Part shown: piece after piece, positions 23,520-32,861 of the stretch
Numbering within the stretch: position 1 is the first letter of the stretch
Layout of the letters: every line of letters starts with the position of its first letter
Source: UBA12088 sp964635195
GTDB lineage: Bacteria; Patescibacteriota; Minisyncoccia; Phycocordibacterales; UBA12088
Direction: 5' to 3'
Assembly: GCA_964635195.1 (NCBI GenBank)
Contig: CAZWNC010000004.1
Coordinates: 1-64,000, forward strand
Length of the DNA: 64,000 nt
Translations under genes and position numbers: made by a program
The notes under the pieces: model-generated
Told to the model about the DNA's origin: nothing
Database searches by the model: none
The model's input: only the letters and a program-made list of their open reading frames with translations

Positions 23520-24836
23520 TTACTCGTAGACGATGAAGGGGATGCGTTCAGCTACCGACCCTTCGAAGAGCGATGGGCCTGTAGTGAGTGCGCCGTTTTG
23601 TAATGTGAGTGCGTGGACTATTGCGGTAGGTTTTGCATTGAGAAGTTCGGCGGTGCTTGACGCAACGGTGCTTTCCTCAAGTGACAGTGCGTCAATGTTC
23701 GGTCTATCAATGTTTGTCGCAATCACGTTTGAATTGCTGGTCGTATGGTTATATTCCATGAGGGTGAGGGCGCAGGGGGTGCTTTCAGAGCGACACCATG
23801 GTCCGACGAGGTAGAAGAGAGTGTGTTCGATACTGCGAAAGTCGCTCACACTTTCATCATCCGTAAGTACTATCGGGTGTGTGAATGCGGGTGTTTCGGA
23901 AAATAATGCGTAACTGCGGATATCACCTCGCGTGCCGATAAATGTAAGCGTGCCATCACGGAGTGTCGGCTTGAATATGGCGCCGACATCAAGTGTTGTG
24001 ACTACTCGCGCAATGTTATCGACAGAGTTTCGAAACAAAAGGAATGTGCCTGCACCTTGATGTGTTTCCATATAGAGGAGGCCTGAGTCATTGCGAGTAA
24101 GTGGCTGTTCTTCAAAATGTCGGACGAGTGAGTTTGTCAGTGTGCGAAAACCATCCTTGCACAGCTCGGACAAAGAGGAGCCGTTGTTCGAATAAATGAC
24201 CCACGCATTGCGCGTCACGTCATGTGAACCGTTGTCGTAGTACAACGGTTGATAGGTGTATGCAATCGTTGGGCTGGATGTTGCGCGAGCAGGTTCTTGT
24301 TCTGCGAATAGGTTTGTTGTTGTTGCGATACGGTATTCAATACGGGCAATATGCGTTTTGTTGCGAACAATATCTTCCTCGCCTGTGGATACGTACAATT
24401 CATGAAAAGGTTTGGTTGCAAGTGTTGCGTATACCGCCGTACACTGCGCATCGGGGTGTGTGGCGGCTACGAGTGGATTCACAACATGAGGCGGCATGTC
24501 GTTTGGCACCTGTGTCTCGTGCCATCCTTCAGGAAGGTTCGCAAGTAGATTATATCGGTCAATGTGTAGAATGGCGCGTTGTATTTTTTCCGGCGTTACA
24601 GGCGGTTGGGTGGGTGCAGTCTCGAATGACTGTGTAGGGACGGTCGCCATGTGTCCCTGTGAAAGTCGTGTATACAGGTACCCGAGCCCAGGCAGAAGAA
24701 GGGCGGTTGTTACGAGAGTGATTACAAGGGTTGGGATATGTGCCGTGGGCTGATTTTGGGGCACCCTATCGACCGCCCCCATAGGAGCTACTGGTTGTGT
24801 ATCATCGTACGTCTGTTCTTGCCGTGTTTCTTCCAT
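23520..24836 (-). CDS. Membrane-anchored protein of unknown function
   Basis: A 438-residue protein with a proline- and glutamine-rich cytoplasmic N-terminus, one transmembrane helix at about residues 35-57 (LVITLVTTALLLPGLGYLYT) and an extracellular domain of about 370 residues. The outer domain is rich in beta strands, T, S and N, and has four cysteines that could form disulphides (AQCTAVY, ELCKDGF, PWCRSESTPCALT). No family recognised. It lies between the GH13 and acetate-CoA ligase genes on the same strand but has its own -10 hexamer. Confidence 0.75.
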   Translation of the reverse strand: MEETRQEQTYDDTQPVAPMGAVDRVPQNQPTAHIPTLVITLVTTALLLPGLGYLYTRLSQGHMATVPTQSFETAPTQPPVTPEKIQRAILHIDRYNLLANLPEGWHETQVPNDMPPHVVNPLVAATHPDAQCTAVYATLATKPFHELYVSTGEEDIVRNKTHIARIEYRIATTTNLFAEQEPARATSSPTIAYTYQPLYYDNGSHDVTRNAWVIYSNNGSSLSELCKDGFRTLTNSLVRHFEEQPLTRNDSGLLYMETHQGAGTFLLFRNSVDNIARVVTTLDVGAIFKPTLRDGTLTFIGTRGDIRSYALFSETPAFTHPIVLTDDESVSDFRSIEHTLFYLVGPWCRSESTPCALTLMEYNHTTSNSNVIATNIDRPNIDALSLEESTVASSTAELLNAKPTAIVHALTLQNGALTTGPSLFEGSVAERIPFIVYE

Positions 24837-24844
24837 GTGTGGCC

Positions 24845-24850
24845 ATTGTA
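24845..24850 (-). promoter_or_regulatory. -10 hexamer of the 438-aa membrane protein gene
   Basis: TACAAT on the minus strand, ending 8 nt before the ATG at 24836. Confidence 0.5.
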
Positions 24851-24889
24851 CATATTTACTTCATTCCGTAAAGGGGACATAAAATCAAG

Positions 24890-26611
24890 TCAGGTCACTT
24901 TTGAAAAGAGTGCAATACCGTACCCGGGGAGCGTCACGCGGGCACACGCTCGGTCTGCCTGCTCTTCGGTGAGTACTGTTGTGTCCGGGTCGAGTAGGTT
25001 GCAGAGGAGTGTTCCCGGAGCGGAGAGAGTCATGTCTACCGTAATATAGTTTGTTTGTTCGTTCGCGTCGAGGTTGAGGACGACCAGCACTTCATCATCG
25101 TCGAGAATGCGAGCATACGCGAGCATACCGAAGTGGAGTGCGGGATACCCAAAGCTGTGTCCATCGTCGCTCACCTCACGAAAATAGAAACGCCCATACC
25201 GCAACGCGGGTGTCGTTGTACGCAGGTGCGCAATGGCAGAGATTGTTCGGTAGAGTACATGGTCCTCGTTGAAAAAATGCATGCCGGTTGTTCCGAACGC
25301 TCCCCACTCTCCACCAAACATACATTCGCGAATGAATATATCATGACAGGGACCCGGAGGCGCTCCACCATCAAAGCCTTGTTCGGTACCATAGTAAATA
25401 CTCGGGATACCGGGCGCAGTGAGCAAGTACCCGAGAGCAAGGATTGCTTGTCGCTGATCGGGAACCTGATGGAGAAAGCGACGGTACGGACGCGCCATTT
25501 GGTCGTGGTTGTCAACAAATGTTACAAAAAACTCACTTGCGTCGGTTGTTGCATAAAGTTGGCGGAGACGAGTGTACCGTTCGCGTAGGAGATGGGGACT
25601 GGCGAAACCTTTTATCACTTCTTCAAGTACAAAGTAGAGTGGGAAATCGAGACATGCGTCCAGAGACAGAATTTTCGATTCCGCGTTCGTACGAGGTCCA
25701 ACGTACGACCGAAGGGTCGTGTCATCTGCGACCACTTCTCCAAAGAGAAAAAAGTTACACTTACCGATACTCGAGGCGTACTCCTTGATTGCGTTGCAAA
25801 AGGTTGCCGTTTCGGAGCTCTCAAGATGCTTTACCGTATCAATGCGATACCCGTCGACGTCCGTGACACAAATCCAGTACTTATATATCGCTTGCATTGT
25901 TTCGTGTACAATCGGGTTTCCAAAATCAAGTTCTTTGAGGTCGAGGAAATCACCATCAAGTGATTCCGCGCTGTCATTCCAATTTACGATTCGCCCCCTC
26001 CTTTTGTAACAATTGGGACTTTGCAGTTCGGCAGGCCATACGGCGTCGTCGAGACCGAAGTCATCACCGTGCTCGCTTCGCCAATAGCCGAATGCAAACT
26101 GTTCTCCGTCATGTCGGTAGATTGGATGTGCGTCATCTCGATACGCCCAGTTATCGCCGGTATGGTTGATGATGATGTCGAGAATCACGCGCATTCCGAG
26201 CCCGTGTGCCGTTCGCACAAGCTCCTGTATGTCCTCAAGCGTTCCGAGACGCGGGTCAATTTCAAAAAAATTTTGCACAGCGTACCCTTGCTGATACATG
26301 CCGCTCCGTTCGTCGCGATTTTTGAGAATAGGTGAAAGCCAGACCGTGGTTGCGCCAAGTCCGCGAATGTAATTCAGTCGAGAGGTTACACCTTTAAGCG
26401 TACCACCCTGAAATCGTCTTCCCTGCGTCGCGTCTTTGTCACGTGATACGTGAGAACCATCGTAAGCTGGTCGTGCATGTCCATCCTCAAAACGATCGAC
26501 GAGTAGAAAATAAATACATTCATTTCTCCAATCCGCAGGGGAAGGGTATACCGGATGAGATGGCACAAGATTAAGTCCCTGTATCGAGTAGATGCGGGCG
26601 GAGTCAGTCAC
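24890..26611 (-). CDS. GH13 alpha-amylase family glycoside hydrolase, cytoplasmic
   Basis: A 573-residue enzyme with all four GH13 regions: I DIIINH (residues 145-150), II GYRIDTVKH with nucleophile D258, III FGEVVAD with acid/base E292, and IV FVDNHD with D370. The (beta/alpha)8 barrel starts at about residue 30 (ECIYFLLVDRFEDG), and a C-terminal beta domain follows residue 480. No signal peptide, so it acts on internal alpha-glucans or maltodextrins. Start is GTG at 26611, 6 nt after a TACGAT hexamer. It diverges from the TraG-like gene. Exact specificity (amylase, neopullulanase or transferase) is not clear. Confidence 0.93.
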   Translation of the reverse strand: MTDSARIYSIQGLNLVPSHPVYPSPADWRNECIYFLLVDRFEDGHARPAYDGSHVSRDKDATQGRRFQGGTLKGVTSRLNYIRGLGATTVWLSPILKNRDERSGMYQQGYAVQNFFEIDPRLGTLEDIQELVRTAHGLGMRVILDIIINHTGDNWAYRDDAHPIYRHDGEQFAFGYWRSEHGDDFGLDDAVWPAELQSPNCYKRRGRIVNWNDSAESLDGDFLDLKELDFGNPIVHETMQAIYKYWICVTDVDGYRIDTVKHLESSETATFCNAIKEYASSIGKCNFFLFGEVVADDTTLRSYVGPRTNAESKILSLDACLDFPLYFVLEEVIKGFASPHLLRERYTRLRQLYATTDASEFFVTFVDNHDQMARPYRRFLHQVPDQRQAILALGYLLTAPGIPSIYYGTEQGFDGGAPPGPCHDIFIRECMFGGEWGAFGTTGMHFFNEDHVLYRTISAIAHLRTTTPALRYGRFYFREVSDDGHSFGYPALHFGMLAYARILDDDEVLVVLNLDANEQTNYITVDMTLSAPGTLLCNLLDPDTTVLTEEQADRACARVTLPGYGIALFSKVT

Positions 26612-26617
26612 CCTGCT

Positions 26618-26623
26618 ATCGTA
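26618..26623 (-). promoter_or_regulatory. -10 hexamer of GH13 gene (leaderless GTG)
   Basis: TACGAT on the minus strand, ending 6 nt before the GTG at 26611. Confidence 0.5.
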
Positions 26624-26688
26624 CGTCCTCTATCCCACTCTGCAAAGCGAGATTGTGCACACCCCTCCTGTGTCTACCCGTTCCCTGG

Positions 26689-26694
26689 TATACT
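26689..26694 (+). promoter_or_regulatory. -10 hexamer of TraG/VirD4-like gene (leaderless)
   Basis: TATACT ending 6 nt before the ATG at 26701; it diverges from the GH13 promoter 65 bp away. Confidence 0.6.
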
Positions 26695-26700
26695 TTCCTT

Positions 26701-29016
26701 ATGGAAGGACCATGGCTTGACATTCCACAAAATCAGACAGGAGATCCCGGCAGGTGTATCACGTATTTCGGTATCACCGACACGCGGGGCAAGCACGTAC
26801 CATTCGGTATCAGGCAGGACGATCGCAGCAAGCACACGTATGTTATCGGGAAATCCGGTATGGGAAAATCAACCTTGCTCGAGAATATGGCGGTGCAAGA
26901 TATTCAGAATGGCAGTGGTGTGTGTTTCATCGATCCGCATGGAGGTACTGCAGAAAAGCTGCTGCAGTACGTGCCGGAACATCGTGTACGCGATGTGCTC
27001 TACTTTGCCCCGTTCGATCTCCAGTACCCCATATCGTTTAACGTGCTTGAAAATGTAGATGGCGACAAGCGTCACTTGGTGGTGGCGGGTCTTATGAGTG
27101 CGTTCGAAAAAATATGGGTGGATGCATGGAGCGCACGCATGGCGTACATTTTACAGAATACAATTTCGGCGCTTTTGGAGTTTCCCGGAGCGACCCTCTT
27201 GGGGGTGAATCGTATGTATATCGACAAGGAGTATCGAAAGAATGTCATTGCACATGTCACCGACCCCTCCGTGCGCTCTTTTTGGGTTGACGAGTTCGCG
27301 AAATACACTGACCGCTACGCGCAAGAAGCGACGCCTGCTATCCAGAACAAGATCGGACAGTTTGCAAGCAATGCGTTGGTGCGCAACGTGATTGGGCAAG
27401 AAACGAGCTCCTTCAATATGCGCAACATTATGGACGAGCGCAAGATATTCATCGTGAACCTGTCGAAAGGTCGGGTGGGTGAAGGCAATGCGAATTTACT
27501 TGGGAGCATGCTCATCACCAAGATGTACCTTGCTGCCATGAGCAGGGCGGATGTGCCGCTCGGTGAACAGCGTTCGCTCCCCCCATTCTATCTTTTTGTG
27601 GACGAGTTTCAAAACTTTGCAAACAAGAGCTTCGCTGAAATTCTTTCAGAAGCTCGTAAGTACAAACTGGCACTTACGATTGCGCATCAGTACATTGAAC
27701 AGATGGAAGAAGAGGTCCGTGCAGCAGTGTTTGGTAACGTGGGTACCATGATCACCTTTCGTGTGGGAGCATACGATGCGGAAGTGCTTGAAAAAGAGTA
27801 TGCACCAACCTTCGAGATAGACGATATTGTGAATCTTGGTGCTCGACAGGTGTATCTTAAGCTTATGATCGATAGTGTCTCCTCCCAGCCGTTTAGTGCA
27901 CGGACGCTGCCTCCCATACCTGAGCCCGCTGTCGATCAGACAGATCGCGTTATTGCGTTTTCTCGTGCACGCTATTCGCGACCACGGGCGGAGGTTGAGA
28001 AAGCGATTAAGGATTGGAGCGAAAAGCGATACGAAGATCCCGAGGCCGAGTCAAAGATGCGTGAGCGCGAAGAACGCAGGACAGGGCGTGTCGAAGAGGG
28101 CGGCACTCGGCCACTACGCGAGGGGGTGTCGAATGTAAACACTCGATTTCCGGTACACGATCGAGAGTCGCGTCGTGAGAGTGCATCCCGTTCTGACGCA
28201 CCCATGCGACCGGCGGCGCGGACGGAACGCGCTTCACAGGAAGTGCCGGGAGGACGTGAACGTGCACAAGGCGGAGGAGAAGTACGTCGAGGAGAACGTT
28301 CGCCCACACCGCGTCCGTATGTACAAGCGACTGGCCCTGCCGCGTCGCGCCCTCTTCCTCCACGTCCTGTGATGATGCCTCGTCCAATCGAGAAGCGTGT
28401 TGAAACGAATGATGGCCTTCGTGATGTACTCACGCGACTAACCGCATCACGTGAGGGAATGCAAACCAATCGTCAGCAGACCTCCCCGCAGGACGGCCAC
28501 GCCCCGGGTGGTGTAGCCCCTTCGCGTGTGGTGCACAAAGCCCCTGTTCTTGCACAAGATGCGGTAGCTATTTCTCCTCAAAGTTTTCCTCATGCACGTG
28601 CAACGGGAACAGAGAGACTCTCGGCCTTACCGCCCGTTTCGCCACATCAGAGACATGCACCCGTGCGTGACGACGGCAAGGGTGTGACTGACGAGGGGAG
28701 AGAGCAGTTACGTTCGCTCCTGGCCACGCTCACTGCACAAAAGAGCAGCCCTACGGAACACAAGCAGGGTGTGTCTGTGAACGTTTCCGGCGACGCGGCT
28801 CCCCAGACGCGTACGACTAATAGTCCGACAGGGAAGGACTCCGTAGTGCCTTCGGATACGCCTGATCCGACGTCGTTTTCTGCGCGATCCTCGCCTGCTC
28901 CTGTGGTGCTTGCACCGAGACGTCCTCACTCCGAAGTCACCGAGGTTGTGTTGCCACCCGCACTCCCTAAAGAAAAACTTCACGCACTACTGCATGTCGA
29001 GAAGCCGATGTTGTAA
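26701..29016 (+). CDS. TraG/VirD4-like type IV secretion ATPase with long disordered tail
   Basis: A 771-residue protein. The first 430 residues are a DNA-translocase-like ATPase: Walker A IGKSGMGKST at about 49-58, CFIDPHGG at about 75-82, Walker B FYLFVDEFQNF at about 296-306, and LALTIAHQY, as in the TraD/TraG/VirD4 coupling-protein group. Residues after about 440 are low complexity (R, P, E, S, Q) and predicted disordered, with a short conserved-looking C-terminus (LPKEKLHALLHVEKPML). There is no N-terminal membrane domain. No relaxase or other conjugation genes are in the window. The ATG at 26701 is chosen because TATACT precedes it by 6 nt; a longer frame from 26653 includes the promoter. 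Confidence 0.85.
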   Translation: MEGPWLDIPQNQTGDPGRCITYFGITDTRGKHVPFGIRQDDRSKHTYVIGKSGMGKSTLLENMAVQDIQNGSGVCFIDPHGGTAEKLLQYVPEHRVRDVLYFAPFDLQYPISFNVLENVDGDKRHLVVAGLMSAFEKIWVDAWSARMAYILQNTISALLEFPGATLLGVNRMYIDKEYRKNVIAHVTDPSVRSFWVDEFAKYTDRYAQEATPAIQNKIGQFASNALVRNVIGQETSSFNMRNIMDERKIFIVNLSKGRVGEGNANLLGSMLITKMYLAAMSRADVPLGEQRSLPPFYLFVDEFQNFANKSFAEILSEARKYKLALTIAHQYIEQMEEEVRAAVFGNVGTMITFRVGAYDAEVLEKEYAPTFEIDDIVNLGARQVYLKLMIDSVSSQPFSARTLPPIPEPAVDQTDRVIAFSRARYSRPRAEVEKAIKDWSEKRYEDPEAESKMREREERRTGRVEEGGTRPLREGVSNVNTRFPVHDRESRRESASRSDAPMRPAARTERASQEVPGGRERAQGGGEVRRGERSPTPRPYVQATGPAASRPLPPRPVMMPRPIEKRVETNDGLRDVLTRLTASREGMQTNRQQTSPQDGHAPGGVAPSRVVHKAPVLAQDAVAISPQSFPHARATGTERLSALPPVSPHQRHAPVRDDGKGVTDEGREQLRSLLATLTAQKSSPTEHKQGVSVNVSGDAAPQTRTTNSPTGKDSVVPSDTPDPTSFSARSSPAPVVLAPRRPHSEVTEVVLPPALPKEKLHALLHVEKPML

Positions 29017-29161
29017 AATCGGCGTTACGTAATCATTCGACTTTCCCGTCGTTTTGTGTAAAAAAGGAACCAAGTGTCATTTTAGACATCTCGTACCAAT
29101 TGGTCGCGGAGGTTCTCTCAGCGGTAGGTATGCAGCTTGGTGCTCATGCGTCCGCGTGTGG

Positions 29162-29167
29162 TAAAAT
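29162..29167 (+). promoter_or_regulatory. -10 hexamer of lamin-tail protein gene (leaderless)
   Basis: TAAAAT ends 7 nt before the ATG at 29175. Confidence 0.55.
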
Positions 29168-29174
29168 GGTGACC

Positions 29175-30693
29175 ATGCAGAAAGATATCGTTTTTCGTAT
29201 CAGTACAAGATTGCTGTTGTTGTGTGGGATTTTTTTCTGCGCAGGAGTGCCGCCCATTGCTTTTGCAAAAGTATACATAAGTGAGGTGGCGTGGATGGGG
29301 ACTGAAGAAAATGCGAACGCAGAATGGATTGAATTATTTAATGATGGTCCCGCACAGAGTGTCACCGGATGGACGTTGAGTGCGCTCGATGGGCAACCGA
29401 CGGTCGTGCTTTCGGGCACGGTGGGAGCGAGCGGATACGCACTGCTCGAACGGACGAGTGATGCCACGGTCTCTGAGGTGACGGCGATTCTTGTGTACAC
29501 GGGGGCACTTGGTAATGCAGGGGAGGTGCTTGAATTGCGTGACGAAAGTGGCGTGCTGGTTGACCGAGTGGAAGGAGGTGTCGATTGGGAGCTTGGGGGT
29601 GACAATGGCACAAAAGACACATTACAGCGTGCCGGTGCACAGGCAACCGGTGCATGGATGACCGCGCCTGCAACTCCGGGGCGCGGTGGTGGTGTAGCGA
29701 CGACAGACGTCGCAGATACGGAGCAAACGGAAACTCGCGGGGATCAAAAAACTGTTGCCACAGCAAAGGTGCCGATTCCGCAAGTCCCGAAAGTGAAACT
29801 TGAACCGGCGTTAACGATTGATGTTGGGGACGCCATAGTCGCGACCATTGGTGCACCTATTCGATTGACCGCACATGGCTACTCCGAGACTGGTCGCGAG
29901 TTGGTGCTTACGGATGTGGTGTGGGCGTTTGGTGATGGGGCGCAGGGTGCGGGACGAACAGTAGAGCACGGGTACGAACATGCGGGTGAGTATCGAGTGG
30001 TTGCGGTGGGTACGCGCAGCGGCTTTCGTACAGACATACAAGCACGTGATAGCGTGCTTGTGCGAGTCGTGCGCCCCGCACTTACTATTAGTGCGGTGGA
30101 TCATGCATACATCGAGGTGNNNNNNNNNNGAGGTGAGTAATACCGGTGATGATGAGCTCGACCTTTCCAAGTATTGGCTTGTGGTCGGTGAGGACTACTT
30201 TCGTTTACCTGCGCACACGTACCTACTGCCACAAGCCCGCGTGCGCTTTCCGAGCAGTGTGACGGCACTCACTCCGCGTGAGGACGTGGGGGTTGGGATT
30301 TTTTCTCCAGACCGTACACTCATTGCGAGCTATGGAGTTGCCATCTCTCCAACAACCGTCAACCTCCCAACCCAATCCGCTGGGGCACTGTCGAAGGTCA
30401 CGCGTTTAGAACAGGTTCCTGATTCGGAGGGTGTGACAGTAGTGAAAAATGCGCCAATGGTTGAGTATTCCGCTTTCAAGACGCCGGAGTTCGCCGGTGC
30501 ACAGATTGATCAAGCGGCCGAAGCGTATCTCGCGCTTGAGAAGAGTGGTATTGTTGGGGATGAGAATGGCAATATCTTATGGTGGATTATCGGCCTTATT
30601 GCGGCTACATTTCTGGCGGTGTTGATTGCGCTTCTGGTGCGGCGCGAGCAGGAGGAAATTGTGCGTGGGTATACACTCGAGGAAGACGTGTAG
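29175..30693 (+). CDS. Exported lamin-tail (LTD) and PKD-domain protein, membrane-anchored, interrupted by an assembly gap
   Basis: A surface protein of about 500 residues once the N gap is closed. It has a signal peptide (LLLLCGIFFCAGVPPIAFA), a first lamin-tail domain (about 33-130; YISEVAWMGTEENANAEWIE then ELRDESGVLVDRVE), a Thr/Pro linker, a PKD-type domain (VVWAFGDGAQGAGRTVEHGY), a second lamin-tail-like domain across the gap (YIEV|SNTGDDELDLSKYWLV) and a C-terminal helix (ILWWIIGLIAATFLAVLIALL) with a charged tail. Reading frames on both sides fit without frameshift if the duplicated GAGGTG at the gap edges is merged. It follows the TraG-like gene by 158 nt. Confidence 0.85.
30120..30129. 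other. Scaffold gap (10 N) inside a coding region
   Basis: Ten Ns join two contigs. The left contig ends in GAGGTG (30114-30119) and the right begins with GAGGTG (30130-30135), so the gap most likely marks a short unresolved overlap, not missing sequence. Confidence 0.95.
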
Positions 30694-30705
30694 GGTAGTT
30701 TTTGC

Positions 30706-30711
30706 TATAGT
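30706..30711 (+). promoter_or_regulatory. -10 hexamer of epimerase gene (leaderless)
   Basis: TATAGT ends 6 nt before the ATG at 30718. Confidence 0.6.
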
Positions 30712-30717
30712 AGCGGT

Positions 30718-31593
30718 ATGGAAAAACAGCAGCGGACAATTGTTGTAACCGGTGGGGCGGGTTTTATTGGAAGCCACCTTATTGAGGTGCTTGTGAAAGA
30801 CCCTCTGAATAAGGTCATTTCTCTCGACAATTATTTCACTGGTACCAAAGAAAATCACATCGAGGGTGCTGAGTACCGTGAAGGGCACACGAAGGATATT
30901 GAAACGATTATTACCGAGAAACCAACACTCGTGTACCATCTTGGCGAGTACGCGAGGGTTGAGAAAAGTTTTGAGGATGTTGCAACAGTGTGGGATTTAA
31001 ACACGAGGGGTACATTTAGTGTATTGGAGTTTTGCAGAGCGCGAAATGTGAAGTTGGTCTATGCTGGCTCAAGTACAAAGTTTGGTGACGGGGGTATGGG
31101 TCGTGACCAAAGTCCGTATGCGTGGACCAAGGCAAGTAACACCGAACTCGTACGAAACTATGGTGATTGGTTTGGCCTTGATTACGCGATAACCTATTTT
31201 TATAACGTGTACGGAGGGAGGGAACGGAGTGGTGCGTATGGTACATTGATTGCCATTTTCAAAGAACGCTTCAGCAAAGGCCTGCCACTTTTGGTGACAG
31301 CACCCGGCACACAGCGTCGTAATTTTACGCACGTTGAAGATATTGTCTCCGGACTTCTTTTGGTGGGAGAGCGTGGTCATGGTGATGAATATGGTTTGGG
31401 CGCCAACGAGAGTTATTCGGTACTTGAGGTTGCCGAGCTCTTTGGTGGACCGATTGAATTTTTGTCTGAACGGAAAGGAAATCGTATGTCGGGTGCGCTC
31501 GACGTGCGGCGTGCCAGACAGGAGCTTGGCTGGGAGACGTGTCACAACCTTCCGGAATATGTTGCGACAGTGACGCGCACGAGTCACTCGTAG
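30718..31593 (+). CDS. NAD-dependent epimerase/dehydratase (nucleotide-sugar, extended SDR)
   Basis: A 291-residue extended short-chain dehydrogenase. The NAD site VTGGAGFIGSHLIE is intact, with the catalytic Y-x3-K (SPYAWTKAS, about residues 137-145) and the upstream serine pair (YAGSSTKFG). FTHVEDIV is typical of UDP-glucose 4-epimerase and related nucleotide-sugar enzymes. It is 30-40 residues shorter than GalE. First gene of the surface-polysaccharide region, so it probably supplies an epimerised or dehydrated sugar donor; the exact sugar cannot be read from sequence. Confidence 0.92.
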   Translation: MEKQQRTIVVTGGAGFIGSHLIEVLVKDPLNKVISLDNYFTGTKENHIEGAEYREGHTKDIETIITEKPTLVYHLGEYARVEKSFEDVATVWDLNTRGTFSVLEFCRARNVKLVYAGSSTKFGDGGMGRDQSPYAWTKASNTELVRNYGDWFGLDYAITYFYNVYGGRERSGAYGTLIAIFKERFSKGLPLLVTAPGTQRRNFTHVEDIVSGLLLVGERGHGDEYGLGANESYSVLEVAELFGGPIEFLSERKGNRMSGALDVRRARQELGWETCHNLPEYVATVTRTSHS

Positions 31594-31601
31594 GTTTCAG
31601 A

Positions 31602-31607
31602 TATACT
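31602..31607 (+). promoter_or_regulatory. -10 hexamer of first glycosyltransferase gene (leaderless)
   Basis: TATACT ends 7 nt before the ATG at 31615, inside the short gap after the epimerase gene. Confidence 0.6.
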
Positions 31608-31614
31608 TTTCGCT

Positions 31615-32847
31615 ATGCAGTCTCACACTGGTGCACCCCGGAAAGTCCTCATATTTTCGCTCGCCTATTACCCCCGCTGTGTTGGCGGAGCTGAAGTAGC
31701 ACTTAAAGAGATAACCGACCGTATCGATCCGAAAGAAATTGAGTTTCATATGGTGTGTTTGCGTTTCGACGCAACACTCCCAAAGGTGGAGCAGGTTGGA
31801 CATGTGCTTGTGCATCGTATTGGTCCCGTACGGCCTTCGCCTGACGCGAGTGATCTCAAGCGATGGCCGTTGCAACACGCCAAGTACGTGTACCAAATTA
31901 CTGCCGCGTGGAAGGCGATTTTGTTACACCGAGACTATCGGTACCACGGTGTGTGGGTGATGATGGCGCATAGCTGTGGTGTACCGGCCGCACTTTTTTC
32001 CCTTGTGTATCCGCAGGTACCACTTGTACTTACCTTGCAAGAAGGAGATCCACCGGAACGTATCGAACGTATGTTTCGGCCACTCTGGCCTCTATTTGCG
32101 CGAGCGTTTACGCATGCGCGGGTTGTGCAAACCATCAGTACATTTTTAGCTGACTGGGCTCGCACATGCGGAGCGGTCTGTCCGGTGGAGGTTATACCAA
32201 ACGGTGTTACCGTTGCTCAGTTTACAGCGCATATCTCAGATACACTTCGTGCAGAGCGGTGCGCTCAGTTGGGCAAAAAAAAGGGAGACAAGTATCTAAT
32301 CACGACTTCGCGTCTTGTACATAAAAACGCTGTCGATGATGTCGTACGAGCATTGAAATGGTTACCTGATACGGTCGGTTTTGCTGTTCTCGGTGTCGGC
32401 CCGGACGAGGCTATGTTGCGAGCGCTTGCCAAGCATGAGGGTGTGGCATCGCGGGTACATTTTCTAGGTCATGTTGAGCACGCCGACATCCCATCATATC
32501 TTGCCGCATGCGACATATTTGTTCGCCCATCACGTTCGGAAGGTATGGGCAATAGTTTCATTGAAGCGATGGCAGCAGGTCTGCCTGTTATCGCCACACA
32601 AGAGGGCGGTATTCGTGACTTCTTGTTTGATGCAAGGAAGAACCCGGATATGTCTCCCACCGGATGGGCGGTTACAAAGGATTCGCCACATGAAATAGCG
32701 GACGTCGTGCGAGACATGCTGGCACATCCGGAGAAAGTGGCAGAAGTGGCCGCTCATGCTCGTGCGTTTGTTATTGCACGATACGATTGGGATCACATCG
32801 TGCAATCTATGCGTACGAGAGTTTTTTCCCACTTGTTTTTTCGTTAA
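31615..32847 (+). CDS. GT4-family glycosyltransferase
   Basis: A 410-residue GT-B enzyme. The N-terminal acceptor domain begins VLIFSLAYYPRCVGGAEVALKE, with the GG(A/E) loop of GT4 enzymes. The C-terminal donor domain has IPNGV, TTSRLVHKNAVDDVV, and the nucleotide-sugar E-x7-E motif in RPSRSEGMGNSFIEAMAAGL. It adds a sugar from a nucleotide donor to a lipid-linked glycan on the cytoplasmic side. Its stop lies 14 nt before the next glycosyltransferase gene. Confidence 0.93.
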   Translation: MQSHTGAPRKVLIFSLAYYPRCVGGAEVALKEITDRIDPKEIEFHMVCLRFDATLPKVEQVGHVLVHRIGPVRPSPDASDLKRWPLQHAKYVYQITAAWKAILLHRDYRYHGVWVMMAHSCGVPAALFSLVYPQVPLVLTLQEGDPPERIERMFRPLWPLFARAFTHARVVQTISTFLADWARTCGAVCPVEVIPNGVTVAQFTAHISDTLRAERCAQLGKKKGDKYLITTSRLVHKNAVDDVVRALKWLPDTVGFAVLGVGPDEAMLRALAKHEGVASRVHFLGHVEHADIPSYLAACDIFVRPSRSEGMGNSFIEAMAAGLPVIATQEGGIRDFLFDARKNPDMSPTGWAVTKDSPHEIADVVRDMLAHPEKVAEVAAHARAFVIARYDWDHIVQSMRTRVFSHLFFR

Positions 32848-32861
32848 GCCCATCCTGTACT

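Noticed and set aside
28007..28469. Long minus-strand ORFs inside the tail of the TraG-like gene
   Set aside because: They mirror a GC-rich, low-complexity coding region and have no independent start signals.
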